Shown: in pieces, positions 47,876 to 59,578 of the stretch | How positions within the stretch are numbered: position 1 is the stretch's first letter | Layout: every line of letters starts with the position of its first letter | NCBI RefSeq assembly: GCF_033568475.1 | Contig: NC_133123.1 | Coordinates: 6,014,001 to 6,078,000, forward strand | From: Henckelia pumila | Taxonomy: Eukaryota > Streptophyta > Magnoliopsida > Lamiales > Gesneriaceae | DNA: 64,000 bases | Direction: 5' to 3' | The notes under the pieces: generated by a model | Told to the model about the DNA's origin: nothing | Seen by the model: only the letters and a program-made list of their open reading frames with translations | The model's database searches: none | Program-made: the position numbers and the translations under genes

Positions 47876-50800
47876 TCAGAAGTATTCTAATAAATCTTGT
47901 TGAGTTTCCAAATCCCATATTACTACCTTTCCATCCAATCCTGTGATTAATATTTCCGATGATAAATAAGTGTCCTGCCATATGTGTGAGTACCTTGAAG
48001 AAATAATACTATACAAATTCAAGGGCGCCTAATCCAACCTGAAGTGCTGAACCTGGTGACCACAGTATCCCCTGCTTTCTTGAAGGGGACGATGCAACTA
48101 GAATTTGGAACAAGGAAAAAGTAGCTTATTTTACTGCTGTTGTCTGATGTCAAAGGCATCTGTAGAGTAAAGGTGAAAATGAGGAGTAAGCATGACTGTA
48201 CTTGATACAGTTGTCGTGTGTTCTTGAAGGTTCAATGGCGTCGCTGCTGCTTCCATATCTTGATTGGCCATAAAATTTTCCTAACTTTCCTGAAAACTGG
48301 GTAAAAAGAACATGAAAGACATAAAATGAAGAAAATTGCCTACAGCAAACTTAAAGAGGAAAAAGTTTTAAAACACAAATATGGAAGGGATGGTAGGACG
48401 AAACTTGTAATTCAGAAGACAATAGACAGGACTCGCACCTCGAAAAAAATGAGGTTGATGCACTATTATAACAAGTAAAATGCCAAATAACTTGTGCATT
48501 TAGATATTCAGGATCAGGATGCAGACCTCCGGTGCAATTTGGACTAGATATTCTGAATAGTCAGTAATCGACTCAAGGGTTTTGCATTTGTTTTCAGAGG
48601 GATTTAAAGTTTAAGATAAAAATGCATACCTGTGATCCATATTTTGCACTTGACGAAGATGTCTTCCTCTCATCAAGATACCTCAAGAAACTCCTAAAGA
48701 TAGTAAAAAAAATACAGATCCAATTTTATAGAGAAGTAAAACACTTGCAATGAAGAATGTAATCACCGATTTTTCTACAACGGGTATGCATATACAGTCG
48801 TCAGTCAGTGGACGAAAAATGGACAAGATAAAAATATCTTCTTCTTCATAAAATTATCAAAAGTAAGATGGAAACCAGATGAGATGACAATCAATCAATC
48901 ATAGAACAGAAACAGTTTATTCCAGGTGTTAACTCACCATAATCCCCTTTCATCTGCAGCGAATACCATAGGATTACAATCAAATCCCACACCGATAACC
49001 ATTCTCTCGGAAATGAATAAAACCTAAAGCATATGTATCAATCAGTGATTAAAATAAACGAAGAAACTAAGAAAATTACAGAGAATGGATGCTGACCCAC
49101 ATCACGAAGAGGCAAATCATGGAATGCCACACTTTGAGCTGATGGAGAAGGGCCGACTTCATCAACAAAGTAGATCATTGAATTGTGACCTGAGGTTTTA
49201 TCCCAATTAAATGTGCAAATATTTACTAATTACTCCATGCTTAACTAAATCAATATAAAAAATTTAGATGAGGTAAAATAAATATACAGGAATCACTTTT
49301 TCTAGAGGTTGCAAACACTCCCTAAGAAATAAACCCATCAATTAAATTTCAGACAAATACCAACTGCATTTGGATATCTTTGCGCACAAGCAAAGATCAT
49401 TCTGACAATGAAGCAAAGTGATGAATTTCTTACCTACGTAGGCTAAGGTATTGCCACTTGGAGACCATTTCATACCGAAAGCCCAACTAAATGAAAGATC
49501 AAGCTGCATGATTTGCTGCCTCAAGCAAATAAAGCAAAAGAAAATCAACTGGAGATCAAGTATTCCATACAGACAAAAAGATGGTGATGGCAAATGAAAC
49601 TTACACGCTATTGTTTCTGAATGAAACATTAATATAAATATTATGAATCAATAGACATGTTTTTCTAGCCGTTGTTCACATATTTATTCGAGTTCTCTAA
49701 ATTATATTAGTTTTCAGGTGCTTCACAAATTTGTGATTCTTCCAATTCTTAGGTAATGTAATTTCCTTCCCAAATGAAATCAAGGGCGTCATTTAAATCA
49801 AGAAAACAAAATCAAGGAAAATCGGTGTATTCCTTAAATTGCATAAATAATATATTTCATTAACACAACACATTTGCCAGCTCTTGTTTCTAGTACTGGC
49901 ATTTCTAGCAATAAATGATATTACCAGGACTCTTGTGCCGTTATTTTCTACTGGAAGCATAAATTTATAAATTTTATCACTCTAATGGACCAATGGGTTC
50001 TTTCTTAACACAAGCTTAAATAAGCATAAAGTAGTACCTCTCCAAATTTTGAATCTGACGAAGAAACTGAAGAGTCCCTGGTTAATGGGAGACTGTCAGA
50101 TATCAGGGAAAAATGTTTGATTCAGAAAGCATGATAATTTCCAGTAACTTCGTGGTAACATACCTTGTGTCCACACCTTTGATGAAAGTAGAGAATACTC
50201 GACATTTTCCATCTGTTGATGTTGTTGCCAGTAATGCCTAAAATATCATTACAACAGAAGGGAAAAGGAAGAAGGTCAACCAATGTATTTAACTCAAGGA
50301 GAAAAATCTAATACACTTGTTGGACATCATCTATATGTGAAATGGTACATGAACTGGCTGCTGGATTCAATCAGGGAGCAGATAAAGAGGGTGACAATGA
50401 AGAGCAATAATTCGCTATTAATATTTATATTATTTAATAGAAGCTGAAAAAAAAAAAACTCAAGTGCATCAACTAGTGCAATACAATTGAATTCATAAAA
50501 GCACAAGTTATTGGCCCTGTTTGCAATTTGTGCTCTCGAACCATTTTGCCACTTCATACACACCGTGGTCAGATAACAACTAAATAAAAAAAAAGTAGCA
50601 AGATTATCCCATGTGTTCAATCTATTCATTTGTTGCAAAATTGGTAGTAAACGGGAACTTTATGTCTTCAATGAAGGTCCTCCACTCCTTTTGGCCACAT
50701 ATGGGAATCATGGGTATTGAATCTTAGCAAGGACTAAGGAGAGGGAAAACAGAAAGCATTGAAGATTAATTTTCATCACATTTTTCTTTGGACATAGCAT

Positions 50801-53781
50801 ATAATCATTTCAAATACTTCGATGAAATTGTGTACGTCGGAAAATTCATCTCATATAAATATTAAGATATTCATGATGAAATTAATATGAGCATTTCACA
50901 TTTTCCTTCAAAACCAAATTATAGAAAATTATTTTCTTTTTTGCACGAAGTATCAGATTAAACATGGTCCTTACTCCTTATAACACTTTAGTGGATATTC
51001 CAAAATCAATAAAGCTTACATTCACGTGTGTCCCATGACATGCACAGATGAGTGCTTCCACTTTAAATAAGAGACATAGAAGATGGCATATGCCCTTTTC
51101 CGAAAGGAACAATGACAAAGTGGCAAAGTGAGAATGTGCATTTGAAACTGTATGCAATTATGCACTGAGAACTGGCCACTTAGATAATATGCAAGTGCAG
51201 ATGATAACTGACAATAACTCACATTATTTGGGTGCCAAGCAACACTTGTCACAGAAGATTCATGTCGCTTTCTAATAACCTTACTTACCCACCTGGGAAG
51301 TAACAAAGTAGATGGACATTAGCATCAAGATACTAATATTTACACATGCAGAAAGACAATGAGATCCCTAAAACATAAAAAATGCAACTTGTAAAATCCA
51401 ATTGGTCAAAAGGAAAATAGTAATAGAGAAAAATATGTTCTCAAAAAAAAAAATAATAGAGAAAAATATCTTCTCAGATAAACTAATTTTGACGCCCAGA
51501 AATTAAGCCATTGAACTAAACAATGCCTTCGACAAGGAAGAATCCGAATTTCAATATGTCATTCATAACTCTGAATAAACAGGCCGTGCACAGCATTCTG
51601 GAAATGATGTTTACCCAGTTGACTGAAGAGGCGCAATGTCCAGACATTAAAGAATGCATTTTCCCATTTGTAAATTGTATCATTCTCACTTCACTAGTCT
51701 CACCTAATTTGCCAGCCATTTTTAGCGCCATATTGATTGCTTGCAAGATTTAATCAGTTCAATCCTGATCATAAACTTTTTCTTTTTTTCAAAAAATAGT
51801 CTATAACAGCAAATAGAAAAGAGAACTTCCAAATCTAAAATAGCACGATTAGTTCTGCTTGCATATCCAGGATTATATGCTTGAATCCAGGATTAGTTCT
51901 GATTGCAAATCATAGCTTAGAATGTTTGTCTGAAATCAACATCTAACGAATTTCAATCTAAAATAACACGATTATGTAACCACATTCCTTCTTCCACTTG
52001 CCTTAATTACATAAGCTCTCAAGATAAGCATGTAAAAAGAAAGAACTAATTACATAATGTCATTTAATATCAGGTTGTATTTTAAATTGATTGTGCAGCA
52101 TGTAAATACAATCTTTAGGAATTTATTATCTAACATTCTTTAGGGCTCTGAAGAGATATATTTCAAAACAAAGTACTGAAAAATGCACACTATTCCATAT
52201 CGATGTGCGCATACAGGTAGAGAACATGAACTTGTGTTACTAATGGCTTCTAGTACCATTAATTAACAGGCTGGATCACAAAATAGATAGATATTCACAT
52301 CAAAAGAGCAAAATAATAAGCATGCTCAGGTTGAAACAGAACAATGCAGTGCTACTCAATTGATAATATGCGACAACTGAACAATCGTACCAATTGTTTT
52401 CTTGCTCGTAATAACATATACAAACAGTTTTAGCTCCACTTCCAACAGCAAACTTATTTTCTGTAAGAGAGAGCCAAACCATTAGAAAACTGAACCGGAC
52501 CCTGTTAAAAAATGGTTATTTTGACCTAAATCAAATGAAACCTGCGAAGGACCTTAACGACCACACACTATAATGTCAACAAAAGTTTATATTCGGATGA
52601 TCAAAGAACAAAATCTCAGACAACAGAAATTACTCACAATTTTCAACAAATAAGAGGGAGCAAAAACTTTCAATAATTCCATTACCTACAAACTTTAAAA
52701 AGAACTGCTCATACTCACATCTATTTAAAAGTCAAGCCATACTGCTGGTGTCTAAAAATTACATGAAAATTATACCATCATGTTACTCAATATTTGCTAA
52801 AAATTGCTATAAGACTGTTGAAATAAATTATAGTCCAAACATTTAAACAGTTTATAACAGACATCCATACCTTTTGGACTCCAATGTACACAAAGCGCAG
52901 CGCGATTTAGCCTAAGGATAACAAGTGTTGGCACCCACTGTGTCATTTCTTGGGACCAAACATATCTAAAAAGAAAGTTTAATGGGGTCAGTTACAACGA
53001 AATTCGATTGCAACAACAAGAAAAAATAAAGAGGAGGGCCTTGAAATTGTGTTCGAAGTGAGGAATGAAGCATGCAACACATTTTGCCTTCACTTAAAAG
53101 TTGTCATCTTTTACAAATTTCAATCAAGTCAAACGGCAAGAAAACAGATGCTTTGAGTGATACAGACAGAACAACAGGTGTTCAAATACGATCACTTACG
53201 AATTTCTATCATGTGAAACAGTGACTATTCTGTTCGAGTTTCTGCTCCAATCTATTCCAGAAACAATTTGGTCATGCTGCGATAGAAAAGACCCAAAAAA
53301 AAAAAAGTGAGATGCAAAGTGCAGTAACTGATGCGCCAAGCGAGTTCCATATAAAAATGAAAAGCTACTCAAAAACTCCATCTAGCCAAAAAAAATTTCT
53401 AAAAAAAATGCAAAACCCCAGTTGCTAAATCCTCAAAGATAAAGCCTTTTATAATGAAAGAGAAACTTAAGAGTAATCTGCCGATATAAATAAATACAAA
53501 GCCACCGTGAGTTTTACCTTCTGAAGAACATGGATCTTCTCCCACTTCTCTTCCAACAACTTATAAATGTGCACTTCGTTATTATTCGGACAGAATGCCA
53601 CCACTGAAATTGGAGAGGAAACATATCATCACCAATTCAACTACTAAAAAAATCCCACAAGCACGCATCACGTGAGCAAAAGGAAATCATGAGATTCGAT
53701 ATGGGAAGTACTGGATTCATCCGGGCTCCAAACATGGCAAGTAATGCACTGAGCGAACTGATGAACTGAAACAGCGGCCAT
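47876..53781 (-). CDS. ARPC1: Actin-related protein 2/3 complex subunit 1 (ARPC1)
   Basis: ARPC1 is the WD40 subunit of the Arp2/3 complex, which nucleates branched actin filaments in the cytoplasm. Fifteen exons in transcript order: 53781-53712, 53603-53518, 53276-53200, 52965-52871, 52460-52391, 51292-51223, 50237-50164, 50077-50038, 49515-49434, 49189-49101, 49023-48938, 48693-48630, 48296-48202, 48097-48039, 47940-47876. They give 373 residues with consistent phases. The WD40 repeats are visible throughout: [96 protein letters not shown] and [15 protein letters not shown]. The Ser-rich segment near residue 205 and the stretch around [16 protein letters not shown], before the last blade, are typical of ARPC1. 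The gene looks intact. The borders of the shortest exons are the least certain part. Confidence 0.93.
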
Positions 53782-54099
53782 AAACTGGAATTTATCTGCA
53801 GTTGTTGATACAAAGGGAAAGGTTTAGGTGGAAACTTGTACGATTTCAACGAGAAAATCTGGAAAATAGTAGATCGGAATTCAAAATCACCCGGAAGCAA
53901 ATTGCCGAGGAGCTATACTATGATCTTCTCTTCTACAGCAGGTGACAGACGGGAAGTCGTTCCCGAGTTCGTTCTTTATTTTGGTTGTATACTTGTCCTT
54001 ATTCCTATTTTAGCCTTCAATGGTGCTCCAAAATTGGATTCTTTGAACAAAATTTATTTAATAGAGCATGTTTTTTTTTTTTTTTTTTATATGAAACAA
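53782..54099. promoter_or_regulatory. ARPC1 upstream region
   Basis: Promoter and leader of ARPC1 by position. No strong element is recognised. A long T run is at about 54070-54088. Confidence 0.35.
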
Positions 54100-54410
54100 G
54101 TCGTGAAGCCCGTCGAAGCGTGAAAGTGCTTCAAGCTTTTCAAGCGCCAGCTTAGAACGAGCTTAAGCGTGAAAAAACGTTTTAAATATTTGCTATAATC
54201 TTAATTATTTTAAAACAAACATTAAATAAAATGTTAAATTAATTATAAATATATGATTTAATAGATAATTCAAGTTCTAAACTATACATATACACATTTA
54301 TAAAAATGTTTTCATTTTAAAAAATAAATAAAATCTTTTGTTTTAAAAAGCGATCGCTTATCGACCTTAAGCGTATTAAAGCTTAGCTTAATCTCGTTTT
54401 TAGAACATTG
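54100..54410. mobile_element. Probable hAT-like non-autonomous repeat
   Basis: AAGCG and CTTAAGC words crowd both ends (54100-54180 and 54345-54405) around an AT-rich middle. The right end CGTTTTTAGAACATTG resembles hAT-like repeat ends. Exact ends and a target duplication were not found. Confidence 0.4.
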
Positions 54411-55325
54411 ATAAATAATAATACATGGCAGCTTGTCTGAAACTTTTGCAAGTCAATCTAGTACTCTACTGATTTTTGCTTCGTGACTCTGATATGCTGG
54501 CTCGACTTTTAATTCTTTCCGTACTACTGGGGGCAATTGGTGAATCCAATCTTTACCGATTTTCAAACGATATTTCTAAAATCGAATAGCAACACAATGC
54601 TTTTTGTTGGAGATTATCGTAGGTACAAAATCAATAGAAGAATGGACACAAATTGATATACCAAAACAACTTTCTTTTTGTTCTTTTTTGCCAGTGTTGT
54701 TCACTCTACATTTCATGTATAAAATCTATACATATACTGGAATTTTTATACATTAAAGTGGAGTGTATGCAACAAAAAGCAGAATGCAAATAGTCTTTCT
54801 TTTTTTTTTTTCCCTCTCTCTTTCTGTGTTGGTTTGTCGACCAGGAAAAGCAAATAATAACCTTGAAATATATAAAAACTAAGATTATATTGGTCAAATA
54901 CCAAAACTTCAACTTTAACCTAATCCTTTTCTCTGATACACATTTCTTTTGAAAGCTCTCGTTAGCCCCTTCATCGCTCGGGAGTTTATACCTGGAAATC
55001 GAATGACCACCATTAGAGTGAAAGGAAGTTTGTGGCATGAGTACAATTTATAAATATTCTAATCTAACAAAGTAAAAGGGCCAAAAAATTCAAGAATATT
55101 TGGAGCACTAAATACGAGAACAAACAAATCCACATTACCCCAAAATTCCCTATTTGTTTCAGAAAATAAAGATGAAAACTAATCAACTTGCAATGACAAC
55201 AAAACAAAAATGAATAGAAAAAGGCATTGAAGAAGAATATATACGGGATTTAGAAAATAGAAAGCAAGGGGAGAGGAACAAACAGATAAATGTAGGAAGA
55301 GCAATCAGGAAATGACTCCTAACCT
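54411..55325. other. Intergenic and GPI8 3' flank
   Basis: AT-rich sequence with the GPI8 3' UTR. No gene or clear repeat is seen. Confidence 0.45.
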
Positions 55326-58300
55326 TCAACGTGAAATCCAAGAGGAGAACCCCACCAGTGGAACCAGAAATATCAAACCATAGCTGACAAAGCTATCAAT
55401 TTGCTGCACATTTTCAATCTGGTCAAGAACAGTATTCCAAGTGCGTGTAAACGGACAATTTACATGTTTATCCTGCAGAATAAATCATCCTCGTCACTTC
55501 GACGCACAAGGAAACTGGATGGTCAAAACAACAAATTAAAACATGGCCTCTATCTGAAAGAGTATAGAGTGCTGCTCACTTGTATGTTAGGCTCGGCTAG
55601 TTCTTGTGGAAATTCTGAAGTTTCAAGTGTTCTTCCTTTATCCCTGCCCGACGGATTCTGATGCATCTCAATTCTAGCTTTATTTGAGTGTCTGCCAGAG
55701 AAGGCTCGATAAGCTGAATCAGTATGGATTGTCTCCATAACAGACCCAAAGAAGTTGGTCACAGGTACCTAAACTCAGTATGAAGGTCAAATTAGGAACA
55801 ATTAATAATCTGATTTTAGGTGATATTCAGTCGTAATCTCCTCAATCTTTCTTTTTGAACTCATCTCCCTTTTTACAACAATTATAGAAAAACAACGCAA
55901 GCTATCTGATTACCATATACCTCTGCCAGATGTCGTTGGTATAAATCCGTTCGATAGTATGCAGTTGACATCAATAGGTTTGGATTATAAGAGTTGAAAA
56001 GACTGAAATACAAAGGGAAAATTCAAGCCTCAAATCAACAATTCTGAAGTTAGGTAAAAGGAACATGTAGAGCAAGATTAATGACAACAATATATAAAGA
56101 TTTGGTTTCTTGTATGTGGAATAGGGAAACTGATTTTCATTTTATCCATTAACTTCTCTATTAAATTTTCAAAATTTGATTTTGGTGCACTAACTATTAT
56201 ATTTTTTTGGCTATTTTGATTCGATTGCTGACGTAACATCTGACAAGTTAGCAATTTTTTATGTCACGCCAACAACAATTACACCAAAATAGGTGAAAAT
56301 TAAAAGTCAGTGTACTAAAACAAAACCGTAAAACTTAATGGACCAAAAAAACTATTTTTCCCCGTGCAATATTATTAGAACAAGCACAATCTGGTCATTC
56401 AATTAAAAAAGTCACTATATTGAGTTGCCATCAAATTCTGATCAAGGATCACCTTATAGCCTAAAGATCAAAAGACAGACCCGGGATTATAACAGTTATC
56501 ATGCATATGTTCTCTTTCAATTTTACCTGCTCAACGAGGCATTGTCGTACATGTTTAACCTCTCAAAGAAAGCAAGAGTATAAAATGTGAACCTATCCAC
56601 AACAGATACACCAACCTGTACCAAAAGAACTAATGAGAAAAAATACGACAAGAATTCAAGACTTGACACAGAGATTAAGAATAAAATCTACCAATCTTCG
56701 TAAGCAAAGAAGATAATAGATAGGTAAAATTTACATCAGAGTCCAAGTGATGTGAGTATGAATTCTCTCCTTTCTTGCTACTTCCAATAGCCAAAACACC
56801 GGGAGATTGAAGCTGCCAAACAAAAAAGGGCACTTCTTTTTTGTCAGTTAATTCTGTAAGGAAAAATTCATACTTATTGCACCTTGAGAGAAAGAGGGAT
56901 ACTGAATAAACACTGAAAGCATGATAAAGCAGTGCACCCTGTCAGTTTAAACTAAGGGAAGAACACTTCGTGTAAAATACAACGTAACTAGAGAATCTAA
57001 ATTTCCTTTTGCCATGATCATGCGCTAGCTGTGTTCATGTAATTATCAACTGAAGCAAGAAAAACTATTCCAACCAAGGCACCAGCTAAAAACATATGGC
57101 AAGGATATCATGACACAAAAAAAGGGAAAAACGCAATCACCTGAGAAAAAAGAGTGGCAGCTTGGCAAGTATCTACCATTATCAACAGCTCCTTAAATCT
57201 GATAATTTCAGAACATAATCCAGGCAACAGTCGTTATTTCGTATCGACCATTAAAAAAAATTGGTTGGTTTTCTTACATTTCATGTCCAAAGAAAAGAGT
57301 GAGGGAAGAAAGAGAGAGAAGAGCCTTCAAAGACTCAAAGAAACCACAAGTGCTTTCTAAAAATTAACCAGCTAGACAAACCCTTACCTACGCTTTTCCT
57401 TCATTTGTTTCACTGCATCAGCTAAGTCATGGCTCTGAAGCTCCTCTGCGTCCTGAAATTTGAGAAACTCATCCCCACCATGCCCAGTCATGTAAAGAAG
57501 TATGTGGCTACCTTCATCACTCAGAAGTCGTTTTGACCTTGGGACAGCTGTTTCATGACGTCCCGTCAACACTCTCAGAAAATTTTCAACAGTCACTTCA
57601 TAACCTCGATAATCTACCTAAATTTGAGAATGGCAAGTCATTCATGAGAAAAACACTAGGAAATTTTGAATCAAATAAAAATGTTCACAGCCATCAGCCA
57701 TCAGCCATGACTAGAGAACAAAATCACATGTTATTTATTTAGAGAATCGTCCTTTAATGGAATTTTAGTGCTTAGTAGAGGAGGTTGAGGTAAATAATAA
57801 ATTTTCACTTCAATTCAGTACTCCACAAATAGCAAGAAGAAAGCATTAAATATATCTCATGAAAGACTCAATCATAAACTTTTCTAGGTATTTTAAATGA
57901 TTAGTGGAATAAAAGCACACCTACTTGAACTCATTACTCACATCAAATGTATATATTCTAACAAACTTGTAACCAATTGAAGGCACAAGAACAATCATTT
58001 CAATAGTGCCACGAAAACATCACTCCGTTGAAATCAAGTCGCGTATATCAACTGTATATAAACATCACAAAACGAAGCTCTCTGAATGGAATTCATCGGG
58101 GATCCAAGTATCCAACAGAAAATAAACTTACCTCAACATTATCTCCATACAAATTGAGACGGTGATTTTCATTGTTGAAGACCTGAGCAGGGAACTTGTT
58201 TCGAGAATTGCAAGCCATATCATCAGCCAACATAAGAATTATCCTTTCATCAGGAATTCCTAACCGTTTGACAGTCCTGAAGATGACATACAAATTCAGA

Positions 58301-58909
58301 AAACAAGGGAAATTAAGATATGTATGCATTATTTTTCCTTGAATAGAAAGCACAAATATCAAGTTTAGAATATTACAACAATAACAGACAACAAACAATG
58401 AAGAAAATGTAGAAGCAAACCAACTGTTACCTATACAGGGATAAAGTATTTGCCATGTGCCGATAATTAAACCTGAAGGACAGAAACAAAAACAAATCAA
58501 CATATTCACATTGAATTTCAAAAGGGGATTCTGGATACATAACATACACCAATTCAGGAGTAACAGTTTGATTCCTCTTGGAGGTACTATTTAACGCATA
58601 TCATTTGAAATTTGGGAACAAAATCAAACTCCTTGACAATCGAGTACCGGTACTCCTCAAATTGATCAACTTCTCCACAAGCCCACGAGTTTAAATTAGC
58701 AGAAACAAACTTTTCAATGAAAGAGCAGCTGAACTCAATGAGAAAGAAAATTACCAGAAGCGCGAGGTGCAGACAAGAACTGCCCAGTTGTTGGTGTGCA
58801 TTGTGGAGGAAGAAGAAGAAGAAGCAAAGGCACTCGACGGGATCGCATTGGAGAGACACAGTAAGAGGACGGAGATCAGAAGTTGCCAAGATTTGAACAA
58901 GCTCTCCAT
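55326..58909 (-). CDS. GPI8: GPI-anchor transamidase catalytic subunit (GPI8 / PIG-K)
   Basis: This is a C13-family cysteine protease of the ER. It cuts the C-terminal signal of precursor proteins and joins them to GPI. Exons in transcript order: 58909-58755, 58472-58431, 58276-58132, 57617-57388, 57198-57141, 56812-56735, 56615-56527, 56002-55921, 55768-55580, 55472-55326. They give 404 residues with agreeing phases. The N-terminus is a signal peptide ([20 protein letters not shown]). The catalytic His is in [10 protein letters not shown] and the catalytic Cys in [11 protein letters not shown]. Family blocks include [58 protein letters not shown] and [14 protein letters not shown]-terminal hydrophobic segment ([18 protein letters not shown]) is the membrane anchor. 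The gene looks intact. Confidence 0.95.
56124..56363. mobile_element. Possible MITE in a GPI8 intron
   Basis: The two ends (GGAAACTGATTTTCATTTTA and the reverse complement of the stretch around GGACCAAAAAAACTATTTTT) are similar when inverted. They share words such as TTTTGGTCCATTAA and GGTGCACTAAC. No target duplication is clear. It lies between exons 56615-56527 and 56002-55921. Confidence 0.4.
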
Positions 58910-59255
58910 TTTCTATGAAATTTATCAAGGGACGTTGGCTGTGCCTCCTTATTTATTCAAGGAGTAATTCTTCTTGTATTTTATACTATTTTTTTATTAA
59001 AAAAAAAACTTATACGATCGAGCATTTGAGAGAACTTGATAAAAATCGTATCGACTCCAAAGCTTATTTATTTACTAATTTTGTCCTTAAAAAAGCATAA
59101 AATAAATTATGAATGTATTATTAGTTTCATTGTTCGATGTATTAAATTAGTTTTCACAAAAGCATAAAGGAAAAATTAATAATATAAGGTTACATGCTTC
59201 AATTGCTAGTATTTACAATATCTAATATATTATAAATATATAATGTTCAATGTTT
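58910..59255. other. GPI8 upstream region
   Basis: Promoter region of GPI8 by position, AT-rich. No motif is strong enough to name. Confidence 0.4.
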
Positions 59256-59367
59256 ACTGTTTGGAAAAGCTTTTAGGAAGCACTTTTCAATTTTTTTTTA
59301 ACAAAATTTCAAAAATTTGAAAAATTTTGTTAAAAAAAAATTGAGAAATGCTTTCTCTCAAACACTA
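59256..59367. repeat. Small foldback element (hairpin MITE)
   Basis: About 112 bases form one long inverted repeat. TTTGGAAAAGC...CAATTTTTTTTT faces AAAAAAAAATTGAG...TCTCAAACA, with AACAAAATTT and AAATTTTGTT arms meeting near 59313. It resembles short plant foldback MITEs whose ends read TGTTTGG. Confidence 0.6.
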
Positions 59368-59578
59368 AAGTATGTACGAATGTTAGATGGTCTTTAGAGT
59401 GCCAAACTTTACCACAACATCATTGGAAATCGATAATTAGAAAATGATAATTAGAAACTAATAATACTAGGGATATTAATATAGAAAATGCAAACATAAA
59501 AGCCATAGTATATACAATTGCTTACAAAAAAAAATTCTCACCACAGTGCATATATAGTCACACGCAACAGAGTTCAAG

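Noticed and set aside
53836-54123. Plus-strand open frame upstream of ARPC1
   Set aside because: It has no recognisable protein, contains a poly-Phe run from a T tract, and overlaps the ARPC1 promoter region.
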